Assembly (NCBI RefSeq): GCF_003285015.1
Contig: NZ_QMFB01000012.1
Span: 186,001-250,000, forward strand
DNA length: 64,000 nucleotides
Source of the DNA: Paenibacillus contaminans
GTDB lineage: Bacteria; Bacillota; Bacilli; Paenibacillales; NBRC-103111
Direction: 5' to 3'
In this document: positions 17,997 through 26,614 of the stretch, piece after piece
Layout of the letters: each line of letters begins with the position of its first letter
Position numbering within the stretch: the stretch's first letter is position 1
The notes under the pieces: model-generated
Seen by the model: the letters and a program-made list of their open reading frames with translations, nothing else
Database searches by the model: none
Told to the model about the DNA's origin: nothing
Position numbers and translations under genes: made by a program

Positions 17997-18316
17997 GCCA
18001 ACGCCTTTGCCGCGGTGCGTATTGGCCATTGTCTTTTGGCAATATTGTACTTTGTACTTCTTTCTTAATTCTATGATTAAACATGTTTTGCCTGTAAGCT
18101 GTACATTCTCTAAGTAACCATCAATTTCGACTATCACATCAATAAATGCTGGTTGCTAACCAGCCTATGAGCTCATAGTTTTTTTACCTTCATCGGCGAC
18201 ACTTTGGCGATCTGGCGAGAGGAGTAGAGGCGTTGTGTATAGGCATAGATCATGAAATAAAGGAACCGCCCCTGGGTCATTTTCATGACTTTTGGAACAG
18301 CTCCTTCATTGACTCC

Positions 18317-21121
18317 TTATTTCGTTCCCGCCTGCGTGTGCCACAGTCGCAATAGTAACGTCGTTGCTTCCACCCTTGTAGCTGGATCCATCGGGCTGAA
18401 CCGATTGCCTTCACGTCCGTGTACTAGATTTCTCTGAACAGCGCCATGAACGTATCCTCTAGCCCAATCCGGAATATCCGCATCATCTGCAAAGGAGGTT
18501 CCTCCCTGCTCGATCTCCCACTTCATTGCCCTTGCCATCATGACAACCATCTCTGATCGGCTTACCCTTTGCATCGGTCGAAGTGTACGGTCCGGATAAC
18601 CCTGCAATACGCCTTTCTCTACTGCCGTGCCAATCACATCGGTCGCCCAAGCAGGAGTTTGATCCTGATCTGTGAAGGGGAGCTCGCTCCCGGCGGGCCC
18701 TGAATTGATGCCTAGCGCACGTAGCAGCATGGCCACAAATTCGACTCGGGTAATATTCGCTTGAGGTTGAAACGTCGTCTCTGACTGGCCTTCGACAATC
18801 CCTATCTCGAAGGCTTCACAAATGGGAAGCTCTGCCCAATGACCCTTGATATCCCGAAATGTACAGGCGGGAATTTCTGCTCCTGGTTCCACGGGCTTTG
18901 TCAAACGATGAATCGTCAGGTTGTATGTCTTGAGGACGCCGCTCTCTGCTCTAACCATGAATTCAAACTCATTGTCTCCCTCATCAAGTGCAACTGTTAT
19001 TCCTCCAACAAGCTTGGTCTTATCTAAGGTTACAGTAGCTTTCGCATCGGAAGGAATCGCTTCAATCGTTACCTCGTCCGCAGTCGTGTCCACTTGATAA
19101 TGGGTCGTGCCTGCCGCGAATGCTGGCGTTAATGCCAGTTCGCCTTCCTCAGCCTTCACGGTAAGCCGTGCAAGATTTGCGTTGTCTGAAGGCTGATGAC
19201 CATCTCCACCTCCGCCCCCGCCTGAACTCCGCGCAATGACCTGTACCGTACGCATCACCGATACCGCCACATTCCCTGCACGATCTGTCGCATCATATTG
19301 CAAGGTATAAGTGCCTGGAACCTGATGGTCTACGCTGCCCGTGATCGTAACCCGAATGTCTTCTTCCGCATCTGCCACGGTCACACCAGGATCAACGAAG
19401 GATGTTCCTGCTGTAAGGGTGATCGAAGCATCTCCAATCAGCGTAATGACAGGAGGCACCGTATCCACCGTGAACATATGCTCCGCCGATACGCTGGCCG
19501 GATGACCCGTTGAATCTATTACACCAGCACTTACCGAATGAAAGCCATCTGCAAGTTCGCCCGTCGGAGTCCATGACCAGCCCCCATCATCCGCTGCCGT
19601 TACCGTTGCCGCTTCGCTTCCATCCAGATTAATGACCACTGTTACCCCTTCATCCGCCGAACCACTGATCACCGGTGAGCGGTTATTCGTGTATTCACCG
19701 CTCATTGGTGTCATAAGCGCAGGTACAGCTGGCTGCTTCCAATCTGCATATAAAAGAATATTACTGCTCAATACGATCGTATCATGAGCACTATAAGTAT
19801 CCTCGCTGCCATCTGCCGCTGTATTCCATCCATTAAATCGATAGCCTGCTCTCGTCCAATCTTGGCTTTTGTCCTGAACTTCCACTAATGATCCAGGCAA
19901 GTAGGATTGGCTGCTAAACTGTTCACTACCCTCATCCGTACCGTTCCCGACATAAGTTACAAAGGCTTGAATTGCCCTTATATAGGGGTATCCATCATGG
20001 TGTGGGACTTGCATGTCCCAAACCGTATCAAAGTCCCACGGGTAGTTCAGCCTGTCCTTCATTTCATCAGAAGTTAGACCTTGCCCGCTACCACCTGACT
20101 GCCCTGTCGTATCCCTATTATAGAAGCTGCTGTTCACAGATCCACTACCGCTAATACCAACTAAGCCGCCTACGAAATAATCCCCTGTTACTCGCCCAAT
20201 CGCATAACTATTTTCAATATCTCCATCGCTATTATCCCCTATTAGTCCCCCAACAGAGTCGCTTTGAAATCCAGATTCACATGAGCCGGTCACCGTTCCA
20301 GTTGCAAAACTGTTGGAAATGAGCGAGTTGCCATTATCTCCAACGAAACCGCCGACATCTTCACAGCCTGCTACGTTACCAGTTGCATAGCTGTAAGAGA
20401 TATTTGTATTCTCTTGTTTACCGATAAACCCACCAACATCAACCGGGCTGCTAACATCAACCGCAGCATAACTGTAGGATACAACCCCATTATCCATTCG
20501 TCCACTTAAGCCGCCCACATCATTTGTACCAATTACAATGCCGGTCGCATAACTGTTCGATATATTTGAATCTTTACTTGCCCCCGTCAGGCCACCTACA
20601 AAATTTTGACCGTACACGCTCCCCGTAACCCCAACGTTACGAATGGTCGTTCTATTCATTCCAGCCAATATCCCTACATAATCAAGGCCCCTTACTTCAC
20701 CTGCATTTATAATGAGATTTTGTATAAAACTGCCTGTTCCTCCTACAACACTGAATAGCCCCATAGGCTGACCAGAAGAAGGGGCATTGATGACCAAATC
20801 GGTAATTTTAAAATTTTGTCCATCTAAACTCCCTGTGAATGGCGTTGTCTGATTGCCAATCGGCTCCCATGGATGATCTGCATCGAACACACTCATATCA
20901 ATATCATTATTCAAAATAAAGTGACTGTCCAAATAATCCCTTACATGATTTAGTTGATCTGCCGATTCAATCTGAAAGGGGTTGCCCGTAGTTCCGTTTC
21001 CCCCTGCAAAGTCGTCTGCCGCGTGAGCGATTCCCCCCTTCACAATCAACCCTGGGTAAGAACCAACCAATAACACAAACACAAGAAAAACCATCATAAA
21101 TCGTTTTTGCATATCGTTCAT
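18317..21121 (-). CDS. Secreted S-layer-anchored GLUG/InlB-repeat protein
   Basis: 934 residues from the ATG at 21121, chosen because a GGGGG-containing site lies just upstream; a TTG seven codons earlier would sit on that site. Order of parts: signal peptide ending near AHAADD; GLUG-type repeats (many VGGLxG motifs, residues about 100-350); a Listeria-Bacteroides InlB-type repeat (RFNGWNTAADGSEDTYSAHD); an Ig-like segment with VDTVPP; a DUF5011-like domain (YDATDRAGNVAV); a Gly-rich linker; a cadherin-like beta domain; and three SLH domains at the C-terminus. SLH domains hold proteins on secondary cell-wall polymer, so this is exposed at the surface, perhaps as an adhesin. Confidence 0.9.
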   Translation of the reverse strand: MNDMQKRFMMVFLVFVLLVGSYPGLIVKGGIAHAADDFAGGNGTTGNPFQIESADQLNHVRDYLDSHFILNNDIDMSVFDADHPWEPIGNQTTPFTGSLDGQNFKITDLVINAPSSGQPMGLFSVVGGTGSFIQNLIINAGEVRGLDYVGILAGMNRTTIRNVGVTGSVYGQNFVGGLTGASKDSNISNSYATGIVIGTNDVGGLSGRMDNGVVSYSYAAVDVSSPVDVGGFIGKQENTNISYSYATGNVAGCEDVGGFVGDNGNSLISNSFATGTVTGSCESGFQSDSVGGLIGDNSDGDIENSYAIGRVTGDYFVGGLVGISGSGSVNSSFYNRDTTGQSGGSGQGLTSDEMKDRLNYPWDFDTVWDMQVPHHDGYPYIRAIQAFVTYVGNGTDEGSEQFSSQSYLPGSLVEVQDKSQDWTRAGYRFNGWNTAADGSEDTYSAHDTIVLSSNILLYADWKQPAVPALMTPMSGEYTNNRSPVISGSADEGVTVVINLDGSEAATVTAADDGGWSWTPTGELADGFHSVSAGVIDSTGHPASVSAEHMFTVDTVPPVITLIGDASITLTAGTSFVDPGVTVADAEEDIRVTITGSVDHQVPGTYTLQYDATDRAGNVAVSVMRTVQVIARSSGGGGGGDGHQPSDNANLARLTVKAEEGELALTPAFAAGTTHYQVDTTADEVTIEAIPSDAKATVTLDKTKLVGGITVALDEGDNEFEFMVRAESGVLKTYNLTIHRLTKPVEPGAEIPACTFRDIKGHWAELPICEAFEIGIVEGQSETTFQPQANITRVEFVAMLLRALGINSGPAGSELPFTDQDQTPAWATDVIGTAVEKGVLQGYPDRTLRPMQRVSRSEMVVMMARAMKWEIEQGGTSFADDADIPDWARGYVHGAVQRNLVHGREGNRFSPMDPATRVEATTLLLRLWHTQAGTK

Positions 21122-21680
21122 TTTGCTACCCCCTAGACGCAAATAAATTTGTAGTTTCCCCTACGTACATCAACTCCATGATTTTCCATCCCATATCATA
21201 ACATTGACCTATGAAAGAACTATGAAAGATTCTATGTCTCAGCGATTACAGTTGAACCCAACGCAGCCCATTTCATTCTGAAAAATACAAGTGCCTCTAC
21301 GTTAAAGAGCCAGGCATTCCCCTAAGGTAATGTCCTGGCTCCTTATCGTTGCATCTCATCTCCGTATTCCTCACATGCTTACACACTTTGTATGACAAAA
21401 GTCGATGTATCCGTCATAATTTTTTCTCACTTATGATACTTCTCAACCTAACGAGTCCATCGGCGAAAAATACGGAAAAAGCTGCCGCGGCGCATAGTTA
21501 CGAACCTTTAATATCCGAATCTTCATTCATAATCCTACACAGAAAGCCGCCGAAGTAATCGGCGGCCTTATTATTGCAGTAAGCTGAATGAGCTACTCGA
21601 CATCCTACACAACCTTTAAAATAGCCAAGCTTTTTGAAGGTAATACTTTCCAATTATTCTTTTCACTTTCCGTATCTTAT
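21122..21680. other. Intergenic region between the two exported-protein genes
   Basis: No gene. It contains a hairpin at 21307-21341 (GAGCCAGG paired with CCTGGCTC), degenerate att-like copy G at 21419-21473, and a short GC-rich hairpin at 21546-21566 (GCCGCCGA paired with TCGGCGGC). Confidence 0.6.
21419..21473 (-). repeat. att-like repeat copy G (partly degenerate)
   Basis: TTTTTTCTCACTTATGATAC on the rlmH-like side, then CAACCTAACGAGTCCATCGG and CGAAAAATACGG. Several substitutions, but the order and spacing match the better copies. Confidence 0.65.
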
Positions 21681-22931
21681 TCATTCCTGTAACAGTTTAT
21701 CCGGTACCCAAACGATCCCACTGTAAGTTGAAATATGATACCAATTGATCCCTTCTGGGGAAATCCACTTTTCAAAAGAAAGGACTTCCTGATCCTTGAA
21801 GGAGCCCGCTTCATGGGAAACTTCTCCTGTGAGTGGGAAATAATAGGTTTTTGTTTCTGAGGTTAGTTGTACTTTTTCTTCTGTTATTGTAATTCCTTGA
21901 GGTCTTTCAAATGGTGCTCTATCAAGGTTGACCACTTTCCATCCGAACGGGGTCTGTATACGTGCCCAACCTTCATTTATTTTGTCAGCTATATATGTTC
22001 CCGGCTGCAGCCAATTTTGCAGACTTTTGCTTGCGTCTCCGTCGATGTCGAAATAACGTGTAGCTGTTCGCAGTGTAATCTTTTCGTTATCTAAATCGGA
22101 TTGCATTAACGGTCCACTCTCGGATTCAAATAGAGGATACGTTTTAACCCATTTATAAGTTCCATCCTGTAATTGAATCTTGAACCATTCATAAATTTGA
22201 GTCTTAATCCTGAAAATGGAGCTTGCAACCGCTTGAACGATTCCAGGAGTCGCTTTCACTCCTTTTCCCTGAACTACATAGGGATGATCATAAAGCAATT
22301 CGTTCCCAGTCATTTTAACGACTCTATCAGTTGATCTCTCCTTATCCTGAAAGTCTTCAGGGATAAATGGATCGACAATCCACTTCTCCCCCTGTTGTTT
22401 AGTAGAAATTCGATACCACATCGGAGCTTCCAACATTGCCCTTCCTGTATGAGCCCCTTTGTATAAATAATTATAGATGGCTGTAACATGCACTTTTTGT
22501 GGTGCAATTATATCTTTAGGTGGTTCGGCGCTGGAATACACACCGACATCGGGTTGGTCATATAACTTCATATCTTCAACAAGGGCAATGTCCCTGTCTT
22601 CCTCCCAATAGCCGCCGGCAGTAATTTTGTTATCATCCTCGATCCATTTTTCTCCGATCCAGGTTTTTATACGTATATATTCTTTACCTTGGATGTTTGC
22701 TAAACAGTTCGAATCATTCAGAGTACAAGCCACTTCTACCATCTGCATACCGGAAATTGAGCCAACAATAGAATTTGGATTTCTATAGTCATCTAATAGG
22801 TTCGTCTCCGATAGAACAACCAACTGTCTATTCGACATCAAATCGATTCTCGCCGCAGCTGAGGTGCTAAAAAAACTGAATCCACCGTACAATAGTGACA
22901 TCGCCAGGGCATACTTAGCAACCTTTTTCAT
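21681..22931 (-). CDS. Exported protein with SH3-like repeats
   Basis: 416 residues from the ATG at 22931, with AAAGGTG six bases upstream. A signal peptide (KKVAKYALAMSLLYGGFSFF, ending near STSAAA) is followed by repeated modules of about 70-80 residues. Each has aromatic and Trp-Val/Ile motifs (WIGEKWIEDD, WYRISTKQQGEKWIVD, WFKIQLQDGTYKWVKTYP, WYHISTYSGIVWVPD). These resemble bacterial SH3 or GW-type cell-wall-binding repeats. No catalytic domain is visible. A cell-wall-associated role is likely; the exact function is unknown. It lies between att-like copies G and F. Confidence 0.8.
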   Translation of the reverse strand: MKKVAKYALAMSLLYGGFSFFSTSAAARIDLMSNRQLVVLSETNLLDDYRNPNSIVGSISGMQMVEVACTLNDSNCLANIQGKEYIRIKTWIGEKWIEDDNKITAGGYWEEDRDIALVEDMKLYDQPDVGVYSSAEPPKDIIAPQKVHVTAIYNYLYKGAHTGRAMLEAPMWYRISTKQQGEKWIVDPFIPEDFQDKERSTDRVVKMTGNELLYDHPYVVQGKGVKATPGIVQAVASSIFRIKTQIYEWFKIQLQDGTYKWVKTYPLFESESGPLMQSDLDNEKITLRTATRYFDIDGDASKSLQNWLQPGTYIADKINEGWARIQTPFGWKVVNLDRAPFERPQGITITEEKVQLTSETKTYYFPLTGEVSHEAGSFKDQEVLSFEKWISPEGINWYHISTYSGIVWVPDKLLQE

Positions 22932-23475
22932 GTGCCACACCTTTCTCTGAAAAAATTTCGTTAAATGATCTTAATCGGATAATTATACTAATTTTACTCG
23001 ATTGACAAATATGCTTTACAAAATCTTCACTCAGTTATCTGCCCGTTACTTCAAACGAGGCCACCGATTGATGCCTGCACCTCGTCCTTTGGCTTCTTTT
23101 TTGAACAAGCGTTATCCATTCTAAACTCATCATTTAATAAGGCTTAAATAGCTCAAATCCTTAGACGTGGATATATATGGATTAGTTTCAAAAAATCAGT
23201 TTAGGTCGCAACAATTTCATCATCCAATACATCTATAAAGCGACCTTTTATGTTGCAGTAATTACGCATAACGTCGTATTCACGAACTTCGTAAATCCCC
23301 CCGATTTACTTATACTCCTGAAATTTGCAATAAATCCGACTCACTTATAGTATCACAATATGGGAAAATGTGGCGAAATATTGCTTCCTTATCAAAGCAA
23401 AAACCCCTAAACCCAAAGGCCGTAGAGGTTAAAATTCAATCTATTCCACAAGCGCACTAACACTTCAAACTTCAA
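22932..23475. other. Intergenic region upstream of att-like copy F
   Basis: No gene. It includes a 20-base string (ATAACGTCGTATTCACGAAC at 23268-23287) also found at 35362, and a weak hairpin near 23402-23431 (CCCCTAAAC versus GTAGAGGTT) ahead of the att-like site. Confidence 0.5.
23268..23287. repeat. 20-bp sequence shared with 35362-35381
   Basis: ATAACGTCGTATTCACGAAC is identical at both sites. Both lie in cassette spacer DNA near att-like copies. Confidence 0.8.
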
Positions 23476-23521
23476 TTTTTCACCGTCACTTATGGTATGG
23501 TTCAGCTTAACGGGGCTATCG
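23476..23521 (-). repeat. att-like repeat copy F
   Basis: TTTTTCACCGTCACTTATGG, then TATGGTTCAGCTTAACGGGG and CTATCGG. The usual CGAAAAATGCG tail is replaced at 23522 by an IS fragment. Confidence 0.8.
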
Positions 23522-23716
23522 GGTGGACGAATTGCAAAAGACAACCGCATAATGCTGAACGCCATGCTTTGGGTCGCGAGATCCGGAGCACCGTGGCGGG
23601 ACCTTCCTGAACATTACGGCTCATGGAAGACCGTTTATACGCGGTTCCGTCGCTGGCAGCTCGCGGGGGTATGGAACGAAATGCTGAATCATTTCAATCA
23701 GAAGGTTGTCATTTAA
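23522..23716 (+). mobile_element. N-terminal fragment of an IS5-family transposase
   Basis: About 60 residues read GGRIAKDNRIMLNAMLWVAR, GAPWRDLPEHYGSW and VYTRFRRWQLAGVW. This is the conserved N-terminal segment of IS5-family (IS4-related) transposases. The catalytic DDE region is missing and no terminal inverted repeat is seen. It directly abuts the distal half of att-like copy F, so the IS remnant interrupts or trims that site. Confidence 0.85.
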
Positions 23717-25452
23717 AGCAACTTAATCAGCTCTTCTAGCTCATCAACTAATCCTTTTGCAAGTTCAAAATCAGTATCTTTTAAAGCCAATTCAATTTTC
23801 ATTTCAACTGATTTTTTATTTTGTTCCGTTTCTAAATAGTCTCTATTAAAATGACTAGCATAAATCATCTGTCTAAATTTTCGCATACTCATTTTTCTAA
23901 TCGTCTTATCGTCAATGATTAATACATAGTCCATACCATTTACAACAGAATAGAAATCATGCGATATCATGAGAATCGCACCTTTATAGTCTTTAATAGC
24001 TTTCTCCAGTGCTATCTGTGTATAGGTGTCTAAATGGCTTGTCGGTTCATCAAGAAGCAATACGTTTGCTTTACTGGCAGAAACTTTAGCTAATTGAAGC
24101 ATATTTTTTTCTCCACCAGATAAAGATTCTATCTTTTGATTAAGGATTTCTCCCTCAAAGCCATAGTTGGCAATATACGATCTGACCTCATCATAAGTGT
24201 CAAACCCCGCATCAATGAACTCTTCAAGAATTGTATTAGAATCATTTAGCATTTCACCTTGAAGCTGAGATAAATAAGCCACTTTAGCATCCACATTTAT
24301 TTGAATGGAATCATGATTATTGTTAAAGATTTCTCGGAGTAATGTCGTTTTTCCGGTACCATTCGCACCGATAAGAGCTACTTTATCCGTAGATTTTATC
24401 GCAAAGGAAACATTTTCTAAAAGCAACTCATCAAAGGCTACATTATAATTATTAACATTTATAACAGTGGTATCTTCCATTTCATTATCGATACCGAAAC
24501 GGATAGTCGGCTGCTTAATATCAACAAATGGCTCTTTAATTCTACGAGCTACCAATCTCTCTTGATACCTAACTCTAGCTTTTAACGCTCTACCTCTAGA
24601 GGCTTCTGAATTAATAGTTGCGATAGCTCTTAGATTATTGACGATGTTCTCGTTTCTCTCAATTTCTTCTGCCTCAGCGACTGTGAGTTCTTGTAACTCA
24701 ATTTTAGTTTGAAGTAATGAGAAATTATAATCTATATATCGCCCATCAAACTCTTGGATCTCCGTGTTTTCAAGGTGCAAAATTTTGTTAAAGCAATGAT
24801 TCAATAAATATCGGTTGTGCGTAACAACTAGCAGTATTCCTTTGTGAGCATTAATAAGATTTTTAAGTGCATTTAGGTTCTCAAAGTCTAAAAATACATC
24901 TGGTTCGTCCATTATCATTAAGTCTGGGCTATTAAGCATTTCCTTCATCACTTGAATGAGTTTGAATTCCCCACCACTTAGGTCGGATACTCTAAGATCT
25001 TTAAGCTTCATGAGGTTTGCTAGATTTAGTTTCTTATTAATATTGCTTTCAAAATCTTCCCCACCGATTGAATCAAATGCGTCTAAAGCTAATTGATACT
25101 TTTCGAGTAACGGCTCAATATCCAATGATGTTTCCATTTCAGTACAAATAGATTGTATTTCATTTTGTATCTTAATAAATTTATCTCCGATATATTCAAA
25201 CACAGTTGTTTCTTTCGCTCTGTCTAGTTGAGAGAACTGACTTACATACCCAATCTTGCAGGTTGGGTCTATTTCTAACTTGCCCTCGAACAAATATCTT
25301 TCTGGATCCATCAGGATATCTATCAATGTACTTTTCCCGCTGCCACTTGTTCCTATAAAAGCGCAATGTTGTGCCTCTTCGAGCGTAAATGAAATGTTTG
25401 TATATAATTCTTTTTGCGGAAATGAGAAGGATAAGTTTTCAACTTTTATCAT
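23713..25452 (-). CDS. ABC-F ATPase, probable ribosome-protection resistance protein
   Basis: 579 residues with two ABC modules and no membrane domain. Module 1: Walker A GTSGSGKST, signature LSGGE, Walker B LMIMDEPDVFLD. Module 2: Walker A GANGTGKTT, signature LSGGEKN, Walker B LLLDEPTSHLD. Between them is a charged helical linker (about residues 240-300). This is the ABC-F plan. Resistance members of the class bind the ribosomal E-site and displace antibiotics acting at the peptidyl-transferase centre or exit tunnel. Length and linker fit that group, but the drug class cannot be assigned. It is the sole complete gene of its block, between att-like copies F and E. Confidence 0.88.
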   Translation of the reverse strand: MIKVENLSFSFPQKELYTNISFTLEEAQHCAFIGTSGSGKSTLIDILMDPERYLFEGKLEIDPTCKIGYVSQFSQLDRAKETTVFEYIGDKFIKIQNEIQSICTEMETSLDIEPLLEKYQLALDAFDSIGGEDFESNINKKLNLANLMKLKDLRVSDLSGGEFKLIQVMKEMLNSPDLMIMDEPDVFLDFENLNALKNLINAHKGILLVVTHNRYLLNHCFNKILHLENTEIQEFDGRYIDYNFSLLQTKIELQELTVAEAEEIERNENIVNNLRAIATINSEASRGRALKARVRYQERLVARRIKEPFVDIKQPTIRFGIDNEMEDTTVINVNNYNVAFDELLLENVSFAIKSTDKVALIGANGTGKTTLLREIFNNNHDSIQINVDAKVAYLSQLQGEMLNDSNTILEEFIDAGFDTYDEVRSYIANYGFEGEILNQKIESLSGGEKNMLQLAKVSASKANVLLLDEPTSHLDTYTQIALEKAIKDYKGAILMISHDFYSVVNGMDYVLIIDDKTIRKMSMRKFRQMIYASHFNRDYLETEQNKKSVEMKIELALKDTDFELAKGLVDELEELIKLL

Positions 25453-25698
25453 AGTATTACCTTTCTTCTAACTAAAATGGTGACTATTATCGGATGTATT
25501 GATGAGCATAGATTATAAGTTTACCGTTGTTAGCGTAACACTGTTTACAACCAATCACAATCCATTTGTATCCCATCCGTTGGGGGTTAAAGTTCCTTGA
25601 TACCTCATTAACTGTTCTTATAAAGGCGGCCGGAATGAACTCGACTTTAATCATATTATCGGCGATTTTTGCATACTTGAATCGAGTTTTACAATAAA
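25453..25698. other. Upstream region of the ABC-F gene
   Basis: 246 bp. A weak leftward frame (25487-25711) runs through it and could include a short Cys-containing peptide. ABC-F resistance genes often have leader peptides controlling attenuation, but I see no clear leader with paired hairpins. Confidence 0.4.
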
Positions 25699-25755
25699 AT
25701 CTTGCTGTCACTTATGGTACGGCTCAGCTTAACGGGTCTATCAGGGAAAAATGCG
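25699..25755 (-). repeat. att-like repeat copy E
   Basis: CTTGCTGTCACTTATGGTAC, then GGCTCAGCTTAACGGGTCTA and TCAGGGAAAAATGCG. The inverted-repeat arm on the right is altered. Confidence 0.75.
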
Positions 25756-25795
25756 AACCCGCTCATCCGATTACCGGATAAACGGTTTTTACACC

Positions 25796-26479
25796 CTACT
25801 TCTCCTGCTCCTTTATCACCTGCTCAACCCCCAACAAAATCAGCCTCAAGCCGAACTCGAACGCCCCGTCGGTCCCCATCAGCTCGAACAGCCCGTTCGT
25901 GAACATCCTCCGGAACAATCCCGCTTCCGTCTCGCTCATGGAATCCAGGAGGCTAATCATCTCTTCGCCTGGAAGTGCCCCCGGGTCGTCCTTAAGGATA
26001 GCGGAGACATTGCGCTCATGCTGATAATCGTCTAGGACGAAGTAGAAGACATAGTTCACGAGCGTAGTCACCACTTGCATTTTCTGCTCTTGCTCAAGAG
26101 GCGTCGATTCCACGCAGAGCAGCATACGGTTAGTGAACCGGATGATGTCCGGTTCGTGGGGCAGCGTCATCATCATGAGCTGCGTAGAGCAGGGATACCG
26201 GCTGAGCACGCTCCGTACCGTAACCGCAAGTCCCGTCAGTTGCTCCTTCCAGTCCCCCTCGGTGTGAAACTCCTCCAGAATTATTTTCGATACTTGGTTG
26301 GCCAGACGCTGATAGAGATTCTGCTTGCTCTTGAAGTACCAGTACAAAGAGGGAGCCTGAATCCCCAGCCGGTCGGCCAAACGTCTCATGCTGAATTTCT
26401 CAATTCCTTCCTCCCTCAGAAGCTCCCACGAGATCTCCAAAATCTTATCCTCCGAAATCTGAGGCTGTTGCTTTTTCAT
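25796..26479 (-). CDS. TetR family repressor of the adjacent MATE gene
   Basis: 227 residues. The N-terminal helix-turn-helix reads FSMRRLADRLGIQAPSLYWYF (residues about 25-45), the TetR-class recognition helix pattern with LYWYFKSK. The C-terminal ~150 residues are helical and match a TetR_C-type ligand domain (NYVFYFVLDDYQHE). It is transcribed away from the MATE transporter, with three palindromic sites between them. Repression of both genes, relieved by a transported drug, is the natural inference. Confidence 0.9.
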   Translation of the reverse strand: MKKQQPQISEDKILEISWELLREEGIEKFSMRRLADRLGIQAPSLYWYFKSKQNLYQRLANQVSKIILEEFHTEGDWKEQLTGLAVTVRSVLSRYPCSTQLMMMTLPHEPDIIRFTNRMLLCVESTPLEQEQKMQVVTTLVNYVFYFVLDDYQHERNVSAILKDDPGALPGEEMISLLDSMSETEAGLFRRMFTNGLFELMGTDGAFEFGLRLILLGVEQVIKEQEK

Positions 26480-26496
26480 CGTTATCCGCCCTTTTA

Positions 26497-26581
26497 TCTA
26501 ACAGTGTAAGCTTTGTTCTTTACAGGTTTATAGGTTCATGATATCATCTAACACTGTAAGGTTCAATCTAACACTGTTAGA
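26497..26581. promoter_or_regulatory. Three operator sites between tetR-type and MATE genes
   Basis: TCTAACACTGTTAGA at 26567-26581 is a perfect 15-bp palindrome. Related sites are TCTAACACTGTAAG at 26547 and TCTAACAGTGTAAG at 26497. The last two sites are spaced exactly 20 bp apart. Location and symmetry fit TetR-family binding to a divergent promoter region. Confidence 0.8.
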
Positions 26582-26614
26582 CTCACGAAACAGACAAAGA
26601 AGGAAGTGACCCCC

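Larger units (their letters stand above)
17577..18316. other. Intergenic region with a hairpin and an att-like site
   Basis: 740 bp without a supported gene. It contains a hairpin at 17688-17727 and att-like copy H (17941-17996). An open frame at 17839-18117 is an accidental reading of the repeat. Confidence 0.6.

Noticed and set aside
17839..18117. Open frame whose product contains VTYDKVQLNGSIGEK
   Set aside because: The same peptide pattern appears wherever the att-like repeat is translated on the plus strand. It reflects the repeat, not a protein family.
25487..25711. Leader-like frame upstream of the ABC-F gene
   Set aside because: Long for a leader peptide, part of it overlaps the att-like copy E, and no attenuator hairpins were found.
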